Shown here one piece after another: positions 50,100-62,770 of a DNA stretch of 64,000 bases (its first letter is position 1; each line of letters begins with the position of its first letter). A model generated the notes under the pieces. The model was not told where the DNA came from. It searched no databases and saw nothing but the letters and a program-made list of their open reading frames with translations. Source of the DNA: Sipunculus nudus (taxonomy: Eukaryota; Annelida; Sipuncula; Golfingiida; Sipunculidae); the NCBI GenBank assembly GCA_026874595.1, contig CM049317.1:19183882-19247881 (forward strand). The letters run 5' to 3'. A program made the translations under genes and the position numbers.

Positions 50100-51612
50100 A
50101 ACAGGCACTCCTCAATATTTCCCATGGAAACACCCATTAGAAAATCCTTGGTGTCCAAAGAATACATTTAAATACTGATCAGCATGAATTGTCCAAGTTT
50201 CAGTTAAAATTATGATATCTTGTCTGATAAATAAAACCAGGTAGTCTTAATTATAACAAATTGGTTTCATACCATGTACATTCTATTCAATTGCATGTAA
50301 AATACTTTCAGGTTGTGACACCGTTTTGTCTTTTTACTACAACCTAACTTAGACCAGGAACTTATTCGTATAGACGAATCATATAATTATTTGTAGAACT
50401 TGAAACATTATCATTAAAAAGCATATTTTTATTCGGAGACAAAATATTAGAATTCATACAATCATCAACAAAGGAAATTTCAACTCTATCATTAACACGT
50501 ATATTATGATCACAACAATTTAGTAGTTGTTTGGTTATGATGCAAGGTATTATTTAATTCATTAATTGCACCTAGATTTGTCCTACTCACGTATGAATTA
50601 TCTGACATATTTTTATTTTCAATATAAATTTGTGTCAAGGTTTCTCCTTTACTTGTACTATTTATATTATCCAAAAATAACAGTAAAATAATTATGAATT
50701 TTCTGTATCTTGATTTTGTTAGATGTTGTTTGTTGATAAAATTGGAAACTTGAATGAGTGGAAAAGAGAAGCCATTAAATTTAAACTTGTCTGAAAACAC
50801 AGGTTAGAGGTGTGGACCTTGCCTCTCCCATTTTACATATTATTCGTACTTGTTGTATGACTGTCCTTTCTCCAGAGAGCCTCTCCAGCAAATCTATGCA
50901 TTGAACAACATGGTTGTCTTCATCCTTCTAGATTTATGTACTCTTTCACCGTAATTAAAACATATGTTGTTTGTTTTAATTTTTTTAAGTTGCCATCAAA
51001 ATCTTTTTTTGTTTGTTTTTGTATCATTCATACATTTTAATGATTGGTCTTGGTTTGCGAGGGGCATGCCAAGGTAGTCTATGTACCCTTGCAATTTTTA
51101 TCTCCCCTTTATTCTCTCGAAAGTTAATTTCTTCCCTTATCACTTTCCTCTCTGTAGTTTCAGAGTCATTCCAAGTTTGTTGTCCATTTTCTTCCTTTAC
51201 TTCATAGAATATAATATTACCTCTTTTGGCCTGCTCTTCTAATTTATCAGCCTTTTGATCCCATGTCTTGAATGGTCGCTGTTTCGGTTGAATGGAACCG
51301 TTTGAATGAAATATACCGATTGTACAGTCTCCATATTTTTTTGGAATCATATATCACTTATATTCAGAAACTCATAAAGGTACTGTGAAGAAGCCAACAA
51401 ATCTAGGACTTTTTTGGTATTGGTTCTGTGCAGTTCTGAAAGCCGTTTTACATACTTGCTTAAAACAAGACCAGTTGAAACCAATTGATAACTGTTTTTA
51501 CTTTGTAGATAATTGTATTGGTTCATACTCCCAATCATTTGTCCGTCCTGTCCGACATTAACAGGACACAAATCGCAAGCTGGACTCTTCCTTTTCCAAC
51601 ATCTCGTCTGCT
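50100..51612 (-). pseudogene. LINE 5' portion: ORF1 and start of ORF2, decayed
   Basis: On minus, ORF1-like sequence includes KADKLEEQAKRGNIIFYEV (about 51195-51255) and HRLPWHAPRKPRPIIKMYE (51024-51085). These match the coiled-coil/RRM region of L1-type ORF1 proteins, where LEEQSRRNNL and RPRPIIVKF are usual. After frameshifts and a further frame (50510-50800), ORF2 begins, shown by the endonuclease motif DIIILTETWT (about 50195-50228) of APE-type LINE nucleases. The element stops near 50100, before the reverse transcriptase. It is thus truncated at its 3' side, the reverse of the usual LINE pattern, implying later deletion. Confidence 0.72.
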
Positions 51613-51793
51613 ACAGAAAAAAAGAATTTTATCCTCACCGAAGGCACAGCTGTAGAAAGTCGACTACTGATTCTACGGTAATAGCGTTTTATCGTTTTTT
51701 AACGATAATGTAATTCATCTTAACAGTCAAGATACGAACATGTTTTCTGTAATAATGTATTACACTCATATAGATAGAACATATTTTTTTCAG

Positions 51794-51874
51794 ATTTAAC
51801 AGAGTTGTATTTTTACCACGAAAGAGTAACATCATTGGTATCTGCGCAATGGGGCAGGGTGCAGCAGCCCTCAG
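51794..51874 (+). CDS. Exon of unrecognised plus-strand gene (first of five linked)
   Basis: The acceptor TATTTTTTTCAG ends at 51793 and donor CCTCAG|GTAGGT follows 51874; both are close to consensus. The 81 bases are open with two leading bases and one trailing base, encoding LTELYFYHERVTSLVSAQW and then GRVQQPS. The trailing G joins the next exon (55670) as GGT, glycine. Splicing 51794-51874, 55670-55886, 59570-59598, 63078-63119 and 63601-63647 gives 414 bases in frame, 137 residues and a stop. The gene's 5' part was not located; the microexon at 14663 would join in phase but is 37 kb away. No domain is recognised. Chaining is inference from splice signals and phase, not from transcripts. 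Confidence 0.5.
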
Positions 51875-52011
51875 GTAGGTATTGGATTTCATATTCTAAG
51901 GTTGTTTCTATGCATTATGGAACAACAGAAACAGAAATAAACTTGCACATGGTATTAACGTACACATTACTTACCCTAGAAACACCTCTATCCCACAAAG
52001 ACACTTTTTAG

Positions 52012-52392
52012 GCGACCGTCTATGATGGGACGTATTATGGTATACCCTCTGTCCTTCCATTAACATTTAGTATCGCCGCGAAAACTTGCCGGGGCTTTAA
52101 TGGGTTTTCACGAAACTCATCATAACTACATGTACTTACCAATAGATTATCTCGTCCGAGATCGAATATGCCCAAAATCCGCGCATATTTTAAAAGTTCA
52201 GAGGTCAGTTGGCTTCTCTGTGGTGTTGCCGCTATAACATACGAGAAATAGGATGGATTTTAATAAAATTTAACAGAAATGTTGATCAATAAAATATCTC
52301 GCCTAGGTTTGATTTCCAGCAAAATCCATGCACATTTATTGGGGTATGAGGTCACAAAATATGTAACGGGCGTATTATGCACAATTTGCGGT
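52012..52392. other. Possible dispersed repeat, no gene
   Basis: The stretch 52015-52130 (GGCGACCGTCTATGATGGGA ... TTTTCACGAAACTCATCATA) has the look of a dispersed repeat seen in mollusc genomes, from general recollection only. No coding frame is supported. Confidence 0.3.
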
Positions 52393-53146
52393 GCTCTTTT
52401 TATAAAGAGTATCGTAGATGTGTCATCCCTTTTCTACAATATAAAGTCCTGCTATATTTCCATAATTCATCCAGTCATTATGACCAAGAGGGTGAATACG
52501 CAAGTCTCCAAACCTATGTTGCAGTTTGCCCCTTATATTGCCCCTATGTTGCAGTATTGCCCCTTATAGAGCACTATTTTGTCGGAGTCTCAAGCCCACC
52601 AACGCTTGATGAGGATATTCATTATTCAATGTTAGCCTGAAAACTCCATAATATATGTTGGAAATATATGAGTATGAGAGGTAGTTTATAAAAATGATAA
52701 TTAACAAAATAGAATACAAATCTGGACACACAGATTTCTTCGACAAAGATGGTATCCAATTAGGAATAAGCTCTTTTTATAAAGAGTATCGTAGATGTGT
52801 CATCCCTTTTCTACAATATAAAGTCCTGCTATATTTCCATAATTCATCCAGTCAGTATGACCAAGAGGGTGAATACGCAAGTCTCCAAACCTATGTTGCA
52901 GTTTGCCCCTTATATTGCCCCTATGTTGCAGTATTGCCCCTTATAGAGCACTATTTTGTCGGAGTCTCAAGCCCACCAACCCTTGATGAGGATATTCATT
53001 ATTCAATGTTAGCTTGAAAACTCCATAATATATGTTGGAAATATATGAGTATGAGAGGTAGTTTATAAAAATGATAATTAACAAAATAGAATACAAATCT
53101 GGACAAACAGATTTCTTCGACAAAGATGGTATCCAATTAGTAATAA
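52393..53146. repeat. Two tandem 377-bp units
   Basis: Unit 1 is 52393-52769 and unit 2 is 52770-53146, with only a few substitutions between them, so this is a young duplication. Each contains a smaller internal repeat (ATGTTGCAGT-TTGCCCCTTATA twice) and an 80-codon frame ending EDIHYSMLA. The frame is identical in both because the DNA is, not because of evident selection. It lies in the intron between the exons at 51794 and 55670. Confidence 0.92.
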
Positions 53147-53496
53147 GGTCTGCCAACATTTTGTTAGTATTCAATATTTGCTGGCTTTTGTAAGAGTATA
53201 TGATTTATAAGACAAGTATTAGCATGTACGTTTGCGATTTCTTAGGTAATGGTCACCTTGTTATCATCCCAAAATGGCACCGCACCATGATATTTAATTG
53301 TTCCGATGGCTTTGTCATAACATCGAGGAAGCTTCCAAAGTCAAACTATTTTGCGGATAATGCTGCGGTACATCGCCTTCCTATAAATCCCACAAAGCTC
53401 CTACCCTTGAAACATTTTACCAGTCCGCGTCTGGAATGTGAACTCGGCTTTTAACCAAGTCTTAACCCCTATATTCCGGTCCCACTTTGGACTCAA

Positions 53497-54560
53497 CCTT
53501 GTTTTATGGTCTTTAGACTTTTTCTTTGTAGATTTTGTTTGCCCTCAGGTGTGAAAAATATGTTGGTTTGCCCGCTCTCAGCCTTGGGCAATTTTTGCTA
53601 ATTAGCATAAAACAAAATGGCCGCCAAAAATGCAAAAATAAAAATAGCAAAAATGCCATAATTACCTATACATTTGACATAAGGGGTCATCCAGGACATG
53701 AATTCTGGGGTATTGTGATCCAGAGAATTCATTATTGGTATTGTTTTAGTCATAATGACCACCATTTTTAATGTTGCTGTTCTCCTATTAAAAAAAAAAT
53801 CACATCAACTGAACCCATGATTTGGTCAGCACGTATGTTCTAAAGTATTTTGCAGATTGAGGTCGAGGGTAATAAATTAAACTTATTAAACACTCAATTA
53901 TAGATGAAGATGAGATCATCAAACGTTCTGGAAAACAGCTGTTATACATCATAAAAGTAATGTTTTTTGGTTATCTATGTATGACCTTGACAATGAAACA
54001 ATACGAACGAATCTCCCCTTATCCACACAGTTTTTATTTTTCCCCTTGTGTCATGATGAGGCCCGATATTTACAACCTTAGCGAGAATTTACTAAGTTGG
54101 AGGGGGTTTTATGTGAGCATAATTTTGGTCCGTTTAATTCAAATCAAAAATTCATATTTATTCATGGGAAATGTAACAGTTGTATGTGTTTGTATATAAT
54201 ATTAAAGGCACTTGCATAATAAAAGATTATGTAAGTTTTGTTAGAGTGTATTATGAAGGGTTAATATACATTCGAACGGGCAAGCTGTCACATGCATGAA
54301 TAAATAATGGGTCTCTCAAAAGTATTTATTCATGTATATGATTATAGCGGGATCGGGAAGCCTTACAGACAGCTGAGTCATACTTGGCGCCCTCCTCCCC
54401 TCGTTTCTCCATGACCCCCCCCCCCCCCGCTTCTCCATGAAATTTTATGCAGTCTTTACATATTTTGTTAAAGGTTATCTAACTGTGGATTTGCATGTAT
54501 GGCCGCAAACATTCATAGACTTCGGATGTATATTTTTTATGTTTTACTTCCCTGGTTTGT
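53497..54560. repeat. Left arm of 3.35-kb inverted repeat
   Basis: From CTTGTTTTATGGTCTT to about 54262, and again at about 54524-54560, this is the reverse complement of 56010-56850. Shared blocks include CAGCCTTGGGCAATTTTT, GGAAAACAGCTGTTATACAT, CCCCTTGTGTCATGA and TATAATATTAAAGG. The left arm has about 260 extra bases (54262-54524) relative to the right. Divergence is considerable, so this is old. Confidence 0.82.
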
Positions 54561-54595
54561 TATTTCTTTGATCTGTCTATATCAGCATCCTCATC

Positions 54596-54850
54596 CTTTT
54601 TATAATTACCGATGTTTGGCCTTCATAATGAAACAATAAAAGCGAAACTGCCGTTATCCACACATTTTTTTATTTTACCCCTTGTGTCATGACGAGGCCG
54701 GATATTTACAACTTAGACGATAATTTATTTAGTATTAGGGGGATTAAATGAACATAACGCGAGTCCAATTAAATCAAAATGGCACCTTTAGGGAAATTCA
54801 CCTTGTTTGATGGTAAATGTAACAGTTGTATGTGTTAACATGCATTATAT
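54596..54850. repeat. Third partial copy of the arm sequence
   Basis: It has the same orientation as the left arm, covering AATGAAACAATA, TTATCCACAC, CCCCTTGTGTCATGA and AATGTAACAGTTGTATGTG. It is a separate insertion or local duplication of the arm repeat, inside the loop. Confidence 0.75.
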
Positions 54851-55024
54851 CAAGTCATATCACATATAATGCAACATTCTCAGATATACTGCTGCAAGCC
54901 TCCATCAGCATTATATAGCCGTCAGCATCATTTTAATAAGGATTATTCGTCTGCTATGTGATCGCCAAATATGTCAACTTGCCTGCTTACTTAGCTAAAC
55001 CAGATAAGACTTTTACTTTATAGC

Positions 55025-55173
55025 TTTTTAGAGGAAGGAGACCAAAATGAGCATAAATATAATTGGCATTTTAAATGGTATTATGGAAACATACAATTTT
55101 TAGAGGAAGGAGACCTAATGGACCGAAAGTTTAATTGATTTTTTAAATGGTATCATGGAAACATACAAATTTA
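55025..55173. repeat. Two tandem 72-bp units
   Basis: Both start TTTTTAGAGGAAGGAGACC (55025, 55097) and end ATGGAAACATACAA. Confidence 0.88.
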
Positions 55174-55669
55174 GTCAATAGCAACATCAGACGACTGATG
55201 AGAATGAACACACGCTTCTGCCGTAATATCTGTTATCAAATATTTCAGGAATACCTGAAACCTTCAGCGCCAAAATTCATGTTATATAAACCATGATGAC
55301 AATGCGTTAGATTTTTTATAAAATGCCTGGCCCCCGAAAATTGTTGCCGTCGATGTTATGCATCATAATTAGGTAAAAAAGTCTTTCTGATTCGCTGTGA
55401 ATAGCCAATGGCTAAGAACTTGCTAATCAATTATTCATATGTATTTAATAATCCATCAATTAATTCACGGGGATGACTAAACTACATTTCCCAAGAAAAT
55501 AAAATAAAAAAAAGATGAGGACCTTGGACTTTAGTAGGCACCTATATATATATAAATTGTCATATGGGGAAGGGGCTCTAATTACAAGGAATAGTTGGCT
55601 ATCGTTTTGGACACGGATATCAAGAATATCTCTGTTAAACTCATGATTCGTCAATTTTTTCGTATTTAG

Positions 55670-55886
55670 GTAGAGTTTCTGTGTCTCAAAAGATATTTAT
55701 ATATGTACTGGTGGCACAGTGCCACTATACTTTTACGAAAGCTTTTGAAGAGGCTGGAGCATATTTGGATCTGAGCTGGACAGATATGTTTCCGGATATC
55801 ATCAAAAAATATATATCAAATACCACTGATCCATCCAGGATTTTCATCAAACTGTGCTGTGATTTTCATAGAAAATGTGTTTCATG
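55670..55886 (+). CDS. Exon of unrecognised plus-strand gene (second linked)
   Basis: This is the longest exon of the set, 217 bases. The frame reads RVSVSQKIF, then AFEEAGAYLDLSW, then TDMFPDIIKKYISN and CCDFHRKCVSW. The donor TTTCATG|GTAAGC leaves TG, which joins G of the next exon as tryptophan. The acceptor TTTTTTCGTATTTAG at 55669 gives the full exon. An alternative acceptor after TTTTACGAAAG would begin it at CTTTTGAAG in the same phase, dropping about 25 residues. Composition (mixed, with Trp and Cys) is protein-like and unlike neighbouring frames. The exon lies in the loop of the surrounding inverted repeat. Function unknown. Confidence 0.55.
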
Positions 55887-56009
55887 GTAAGCGAACTCGT
55901 TAGTGCAAGGTTGGTGCCGAAAATATTACCATGGGCCTCCTTTGGGATAGAGAAATCACGATGGTGATCAGGATCGATTTCAAAATATGAAGCAGTGTCT
56001 CCTGTGGAT

Positions 56010-56850
56010 CACCCTATTCCTCTACAAACCAGGGAACTAAGGGAAGTAAAAAAAATAAAAATATGCATCCTAAGTCAGTAAATATTACATAATACACTCT
56101 ACAATAACTTACATAATCTTTTGGTATACATGTCCCTTTAATATTATATGCAAACACATACAGCTGTTACATTTGCAACAAATAAAGATGATTTTCCGTC
56201 AAGGTGCCTTTTTTATTTAAACGGACTCAAATTATGCTCACATAATCCCCCTCCAACTAAGTAAAATCTCGTATAAGTTACACATATTGGGCCTCGTGAC
56301 ACAAGGGGGGGGGGGATAAAACATGCGTGGATAACGACAGTTCTCTTTTATAGTTTCATTATGAAGGTCATACATGGGTAACCAAAAAGCATATTACTTT
56401 TATTATGTACAACAGCTGTTTTCCAGAACGTTTGATCATCTAATCCTCATCTATACTTAAGTGTTTAATTAGTTTAATTTATTACCCTTGATCTGCACAA
56501 TGCTTTGGAACATACGTCCTAACCACAACATGTGTTCAATATATTTACAGTTTTTTATGGGAGAACAGCTACATTATAAATGGTGGTCATTATTACTAAA
56601 CATATACCAAAAATGAATTCTGTGGGTCATAATACCTCAGAATGCATGAATTGGATGACCCACAAGGTCAAATGCAAAGGTAAATAGGTCATTTTTGCTA
56701 GGTTTTAATTATTTTGGCGGTCCTGATGTTTATGCTAATTAGAAAAATTGCCCAAGGCTAACAGAGGGCTTACCAACATATTTGTCACACCTGATATGTT
56801 GGCAAAAAAAATCACAAAGAAAAAAAATTAAGACCATAAAACAGAGGTTT
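56010..56850. repeat. Right arm of 3.35-kb inverted repeat
   Basis: Reverse complement of the arm at 53497-54560. It carries G10 at about 56306. The outer limit is near ACCATAAAACAGAGG. Confidence 0.82.
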
Positions 56851-59569
56851 TAAAAAATGACAAAAATTGACCTTTGGCTGCCGGACTACTAGAACACAGG
56901 CAAAGGTCATCTTTTTTATCGACCATGAAAGACCTTTTTTATCCGATTGTTTTGTCGATTGCCTTTTTACTGAACGAAGATGGATGTATCCATGCTCTAA
57001 GGATGTCATATTTTTGGAAATAACCTTTCGTTAAAATATCTGAGAGAATAAAGCAGGTGGTATTGCGCTATCATCACTTTGGCTTTGCGGCTCTGACAGG
57101 GTTCAAACCTTGAACCTTTAGGTAATTTCTAACCCCTTTGCATCATATATGGTACTGAGGCTAGTCATAGAAGAGAGAAAAGTAATAGTATAGACAGCCG
57201 GCTCGTATTAAATAAGTTTTCTCCAGATGCGGAGAAATGGTATCTGTAGAGAAGGTTTATACAAAACAAATGTAACACAAACACGTTAAACAGTAATTAA
57301 TAGGAACAGGTATGAAAACAGCTTCTGTATGTCAACGGAAAGCTATGTTGATTGGAAATTAATATTTGAGGCAGAAAGCTGATATGTGTGTGGCAACGCT
57401 TAGTAATCCTGTGATTGCTCTGATGCTTTCTTTTTGCTAGTTAGGAGTCTCAGTTGTTTATACTGAGGCATAATCTCATTTGGCGCCAAATATCATGGTG
57501 CAGTCCCGTTTTTGGATGATGGCAAGGTGACAACTGATCCCAACGGTCCCCTCAAGGCATGGAGCAGACCTGGAGTTTCAATGATTTATGCTAGCACAAA
57601 ATTAGAACATGTGATATCTGCTATAGGATGTTTAACCCTCAAGCGACCTAGCTATTTTAGTGACTAAAATAACTGAGTAGGGTTATTTAACATCATTCAT
57701 TTTTCACATAAAAATGATCTCACCTATGCTTCTTCCATTTATTTATTTAATAGCCATTCTATATTGTTCTAGTGACAATAATTATAGTTTTCATTAATTT
57801 TAAACAATAGGAGTAAAAAAAACCTCAAACAATTGTACGAAATTATGTACGAACGCATTTTCATTTATGTGGACTATCGTTCCCCTTTTTATTCCTGTAA
57901 ACCTACTTGTCTTTGTTAGATTAAGGCTTGGGGAGAAGCAAAAGTTTTGAATTTTTTTAAAGATTCAATTATTACAGAATAATAGTATAACAACCAGAAT
58001 ATTTACAAACAAGTTACTTTAAAATCTCCTTTCAACAGCTAATGTTTCTGCATCACAGCTCAGATCTGTTTGCAATGACTGATACCTTTATTTCGGATGC
58101 AGACTAACAAAAACTATTTGCCTCTAAACATTACCGACTGATCATCTACATAGACATCAAACCCCGGAATCAAGGGTTATAGGGTTAAGGTAAATGCCCC
58201 CCCCCCCCCCGCATAAGTAATTGTACACATATCTCTGAAAAAGGTAAGTTCTGCTAACTCAGTAATTAATCCACATGTACCCGTGGTATTTCAGAACCCC
58301 TCTGGATATTCTTGGTAGTCCATCTGATAGTCCATCTATTTCAGAGTGACCAAAGGATGTTCTGGTTCATGATAGATTTTGTAGAACCATACAACAATAC
58401 AAGTCATATAAATATAATCACTTGAATCTAAGAATTATCAACTGATTTCCATGCTTTGCTTGCATTTGGTTCTTCTGTTCAACTCTCTAAGTTTTGCCAG
58501 ACTTCTCTGTTAGTTTGAAGTGCAATCAACTGAATCAAGTCTAATGTCCTCGGTGTAATATACAATGAAAACACTGACTGGATGTTATCAAATCGTGTCC
58601 ACCGATATTTTGTTTTCTCATTGGATTCCTTACGATGAGCCAATATCTTAAAAATGAAATAAAAAAAAGATTGCAGTGAAACATGCAAGGTCCAGGTCTC
58701 TCAGCCATAGTTGAGTGGAAAACATCGCAATAAGTGGACAATAAATGGAAAATGACAGTAACATAAGAGTCTATAATGTTAAAGGAAAGGCATATCTTTT
58801 CTCTGGTCACAAACAACCCCATTATTTCCAACACCATTGATCCAATCATTATAAAGAAATTCTGGTAAGCTAAAGGACTAAATTGACAAATTCATGTTTG
58901 GAAACATTTTTAGGATTAAAACGGCACATTTAAATTATTAAATGACCGAAATTGTTCACTTGAATGATATTTTAATCTGGTGAAAGCTGCCATGAAAGTT
59001 ATCTATGTTATGTTTCGTAATGTCCATTATACAAAGAACGCTGGGATGAACTTTTTTGCATGCATAAATTTTTGATAGCTGTCACAATTGCAAAGAATTC
59101 AAAATATGGTAAGTTATTCAGAATAATCTTGATAGATTGACACAGGAGGAACTCTCTCGATTAAGATGTTGAAAATAACCTTAGTTAACTTTTTGCATTT
59201 ACTGAAAACATTTTTTACTTGAATTGTGTTGCCTATACGGGTTTTTCAGGCAGTATTTGTGATAAACGGAGGCACTATCTAATAATACTACAGTTTAAAA
59301 AAGAATAAGGTAAATTGTCATATAAAAGATAAAATGTCAATTGTGTTAATGGTTGATAATTGGTATCCCTACATAACGATGTGATAACGTATATTGTGAT
59401 GGGCATCAACCGCTAGATCATCATAAACATGGCTGATTATAATGCTTTAACTGCGGAAGTCGTGAAATGAAGGTGCAAAAACCGACGTCTTGCTTGTTAG
59501 ATATGTTTTTCTGTCGATGCTTTTGGAATTTCAATGAATGCTATTTCTTATTTCATTTTATATTTACAG
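56851..59569. other. Intron-like interval, no gene seen
   Basis: AT-rich DNA between the second and third linked exons. It holds C14 at 58197-58210. Frames up to about 100 codons on minus (58541-58849) show no domain or splice context. Confidence 0.5.
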
Positions 59570-59598
59570 GGACGTCAAAGGTGATACCGCTGTGTACA
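59570..59598 (+). CDS. 29-base exon (third linked)
   Basis: The acceptor TTTTATATTTACAG ends at 59569 and donor TGTACA|GTAAGT follows 59598. It has one leading and one trailing base around nine codons, DVKGDTAVY. It joins the previous exon as TG|G and the next as A|CC. Its short length is typical of metazoan microexons, and the phases on both sides fit without adjustment. Confidence 0.5.
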
Positions 59599-60109
59599 GT
59601 AAGTGCACTGTTTAATATAAAAAGTTAGAGTTTTTAGGTTTCAAAATAAATCATTTCCATTCATGTTTGAGTTAAACTGAATTGGGCCTATAATTTCTCC
59701 TAGCTCAAGTGTTTATCAAAAAGTTATCATACATTACATCACGTACTATCATATGAGCAGTTTATGTGGAAATGGCAGGCAAACCGTTTGTTGATAGTTT
59801 TTTAAAGCTATCCTTCGATGCGTTCTGAATATGTTTTCACGTTGCATGAAATATCTTAAAAACATTAACAATATTAAAGGAGGTGGGTGCTCAGAACTCA
59901 ATAAGTAATGGCAGGAAGCCTTTTGATTGCTGGCACACAAGCACGTTAATCACAAGGTTGTATGCAAATTGTATTGGAGTTATTCAAGTAAATATAGCTC
60001 GCGTATAAGCATGTCTCGGCCAACTAAAAGAAAATAATAAACACTGCCGTAAATAATTCAAATATAATAATTGCATTACGGATAAATGTTTATGAATAAA
60101 AAAAAACAT

Positions 60110-62770
60110 ATAATTTTAATTTTCTACATAACTTCGTCAATATTAGACCTATCTTTACAATCTTAGATTCCATTTTTTCCTCTGGATCTTCTCCTTACCT
60201 TCTTTAGTCTAGTCGACTGTTCTGGATCTTGTGTCTCTTTTTCAGTATGTCTGTCTGTTTGTGACTTTTCCTCAATTTCGCCTGCTTGCTGGTTCTTGTG
60301 TTAACATATATCATTTTACAGGCCACAGGTTTGCAGAAATTCTTTTGAAACTGATCCATCACATGTCTTACACAAATATATCCAAAGTGACCTTTCATTT
60401 TGTAGATATGGCCGCTAGAGGGCGTTGCACTCGAATCTGTAACATATAATTTTTTAAACTTTTTAAAAATTTTTTTCCAAAACTATTAACCTCAATTACA
60501 TAAACTATAGTGTTTTCTCTTCCTCTTGGTCATTTTCATAACCTGGTTTAGTCATCTGGTCTCAACTTTGTGCCACTTTGTTAGTATGTTTGTCTGTTTG
60601 TCAGTTGTGCTCAATTTGCGTGTTTGCTATTCTAGCACTTGACATATAGCATTCTACAAGACATAGTTGAGCAAGAATTACTTTGTAACTTACACGTATC
60701 GTATATTGGAAGCAGTTTCTGGAAGCTGTATGTGCATTTTTTTTATAGTTTAACGTTCAGCGTCAATATCATTAAAACACGTAAAAAAATTTATTTCCCT
60801 GATAACTTTGTCAATATTTGTCCTATCTTAACAAACAATGGCTTATTTTCTTCCTCTTCTTCATTGCTCATTCATTTTACTATTTCTACGTTAATTCGAC
60901 TGCTTGCTGCTTCTTCTGTCTTATATATTGCAATTTACAGGCCACAGTTTTGCAGGAATCAAATTGTAACTAACACAAATTGTATATCGGAACGATTTCT
61001 GGAAGTCTTATGTATATTTTTATATAGGTGAAAGGTCAAGGTCAAGGTCACGAAAATGTGTAAAACTTCTATTTGTCTCATTATGTTGCCAATATTGGAC
61101 CTATTTTTACAAACCATAGCTAATTTTCTTCTTCTTTGTTTTCTTCATCAATTAATATAGTCATGTGTCAATTTGTCAGTATATCTGTATGTTTGTCAGT
61201 TGTCCTTAATTTCTCCTGTTTGTTGTTTTTTGCGTTTTAAATTTAGCGTACAACAACCTATAGTTCTACACGAATCACGTTGTAACTTGTAGTATATCGG
61301 AACGATTCCTGAGAGTCCTGTTTGTATCATTTAAACAAGTCAAAGGTCAAGGTCAAGGTTTCTTCATTTTTTTGTCAGAAATGCTCGTAGCCACTTCAAC
61401 CATACATCATTTTCTTTGTCATTCCAAATCCTTCTTGTGGTGTGTAGCTTGTTCAAATATGCCGAAACTATAGTTACGGCATTTTTGGGAAATTCATGAT
61501 ATTCGAAAAAAGTCTAATTTTTCTAACAATTTTCAAAGATAGAGAGATCTAGTTCTTTTACATTGGGTATAACTCAATTAGTATTACAGGATTTAATCAC
61601 AAATCTCGCAATATCTCGTACAATATCTCGTTTCGAGATATCACTTCGTGATACACTAGACGCTGCATGTATGTAGGAATAGTCTTGGAACTGATATGTA
61701 AAATGGCATATACTCATATCTCGAAATTAATTAAATAAGATTTTGTATTCATCTGTTATCTAAGCAGTGTCACTTGATCAGTATGTCTGTCTGTTTGTCA
61801 GTTATCCTCATTTTCCAATGAACGCTAGTTCTTGTGTATGACATGCAACATTGTACAAGAACCAGGTTGGCAGGAATCACAATTTTATTACACATATCGA
61901 ATACCGGGACGATTTTTTTAAAGTCACATGTGTATCATTAAAATACGTAAAAGTTGAAGGTCATGGTCATTAAAACTATCAAAATCTTATTTACGTCATA
62001 ACTTTGTGAATTGTGTCCCTACTTACACAAACAAAGGCTCCTTTTCTTTTTCTTTGTCATCTTCGTGACCTAATTTAGTCAACTGCCCTCTACTCTGTGT
62101 CACTTTGTCATTATGTCTGTTGGTCAGTTGTCCTCAGTGTCGCCTTCTTGCTTGTTCTTGCTTTTGACATATAGCATTCTACACATTCTTCATATCTTTG
62201 TCCAAATTTATCGTAGCCTCATACACAGTTGCTCATTTTTTACCCGCCATTCCATGGCCTTTCTCCTGAATTGTAGCTCTCTCAATCTGATATTACCATG
62301 GCCACGCATTTGAGGGAAATATTCATGATATTCCAAAATACGGGGTCTCATTTTTCTAACTTTGTCACTTTTAAGGCTACAGAGGTCTAGTTTTATTTTG
62401 CTTTAGGCAGCCTTGGATCAGTTTCACTCGGCTTTATATAAACTCTCAGGAAATCTCGTACCGTTTCTCGTGAGACGAGATATTGCGAGAGGTCACTGTT
62501 TTTACTCTACACTCCACAAATCTCAAGCTATCGCTCTGAAGGTTTAACATTTAATAGAAAAACAAAACTTCTGCAAGTCTTTTGTTTTTAGTTGAGGTAG
62601 GGCACACGTCAAGGTCACCAAAACACAAAAATATCATTTTGCTCATAACTTAGTCAAATATTGTCCTTTTTACACAAACTATAGCTCACTTTATTTGTTT
62701 TGCATTCCTGTCATTCTGTCTGTCTGTATTATTTCAATTTCAGGCAAGCCGTCGATCTATGGTCTTCTAG
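60110..62770. repeat. Diverged ~300-bp repeat field with 829-bp higher-order period
   Basis: Recurring markers in fixed order include GTCTGTTTGTCAGTTGTCCTC (60250, 60590, 61187, 61790, 62122), a CTAT(C/T)TTTACAAAC type sequence and TATATCGGAACGATT(C/T)CTG. AAAGGTCAAGGTCAAGGTCA-like motifs follow at 61027 and 61340, with weaker ones at 61940 and 62597. A second segment (CAT-ATTCATGATATTC, then AATATCTCG palindromes) occurs at 61492 and 62321, giving an 829-base higher-order unit. The 130-codon plus-strand frame at 60639-61031 lies inside the repeats and is not counted as a gene. The field lies in the intron between the third and fourth linked exons. Confidence 0.75.

Noticed and set aside
57060-57115. 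Possible tRNA gene (GGGTTCAAACC resembles a B box)
   Set aside because: No A box at the right distance, and stems do not pair.
58541-58849. 102-codon minus-strand frame
   Set aside because: Overlaps another frame of similar length in a different phase; no motif, no splice signals.
60639-61031. 130-codon plus-strand frame
   Set aside because: Falls across two units of the diverged repeat field, with no conserved frame in the other units.
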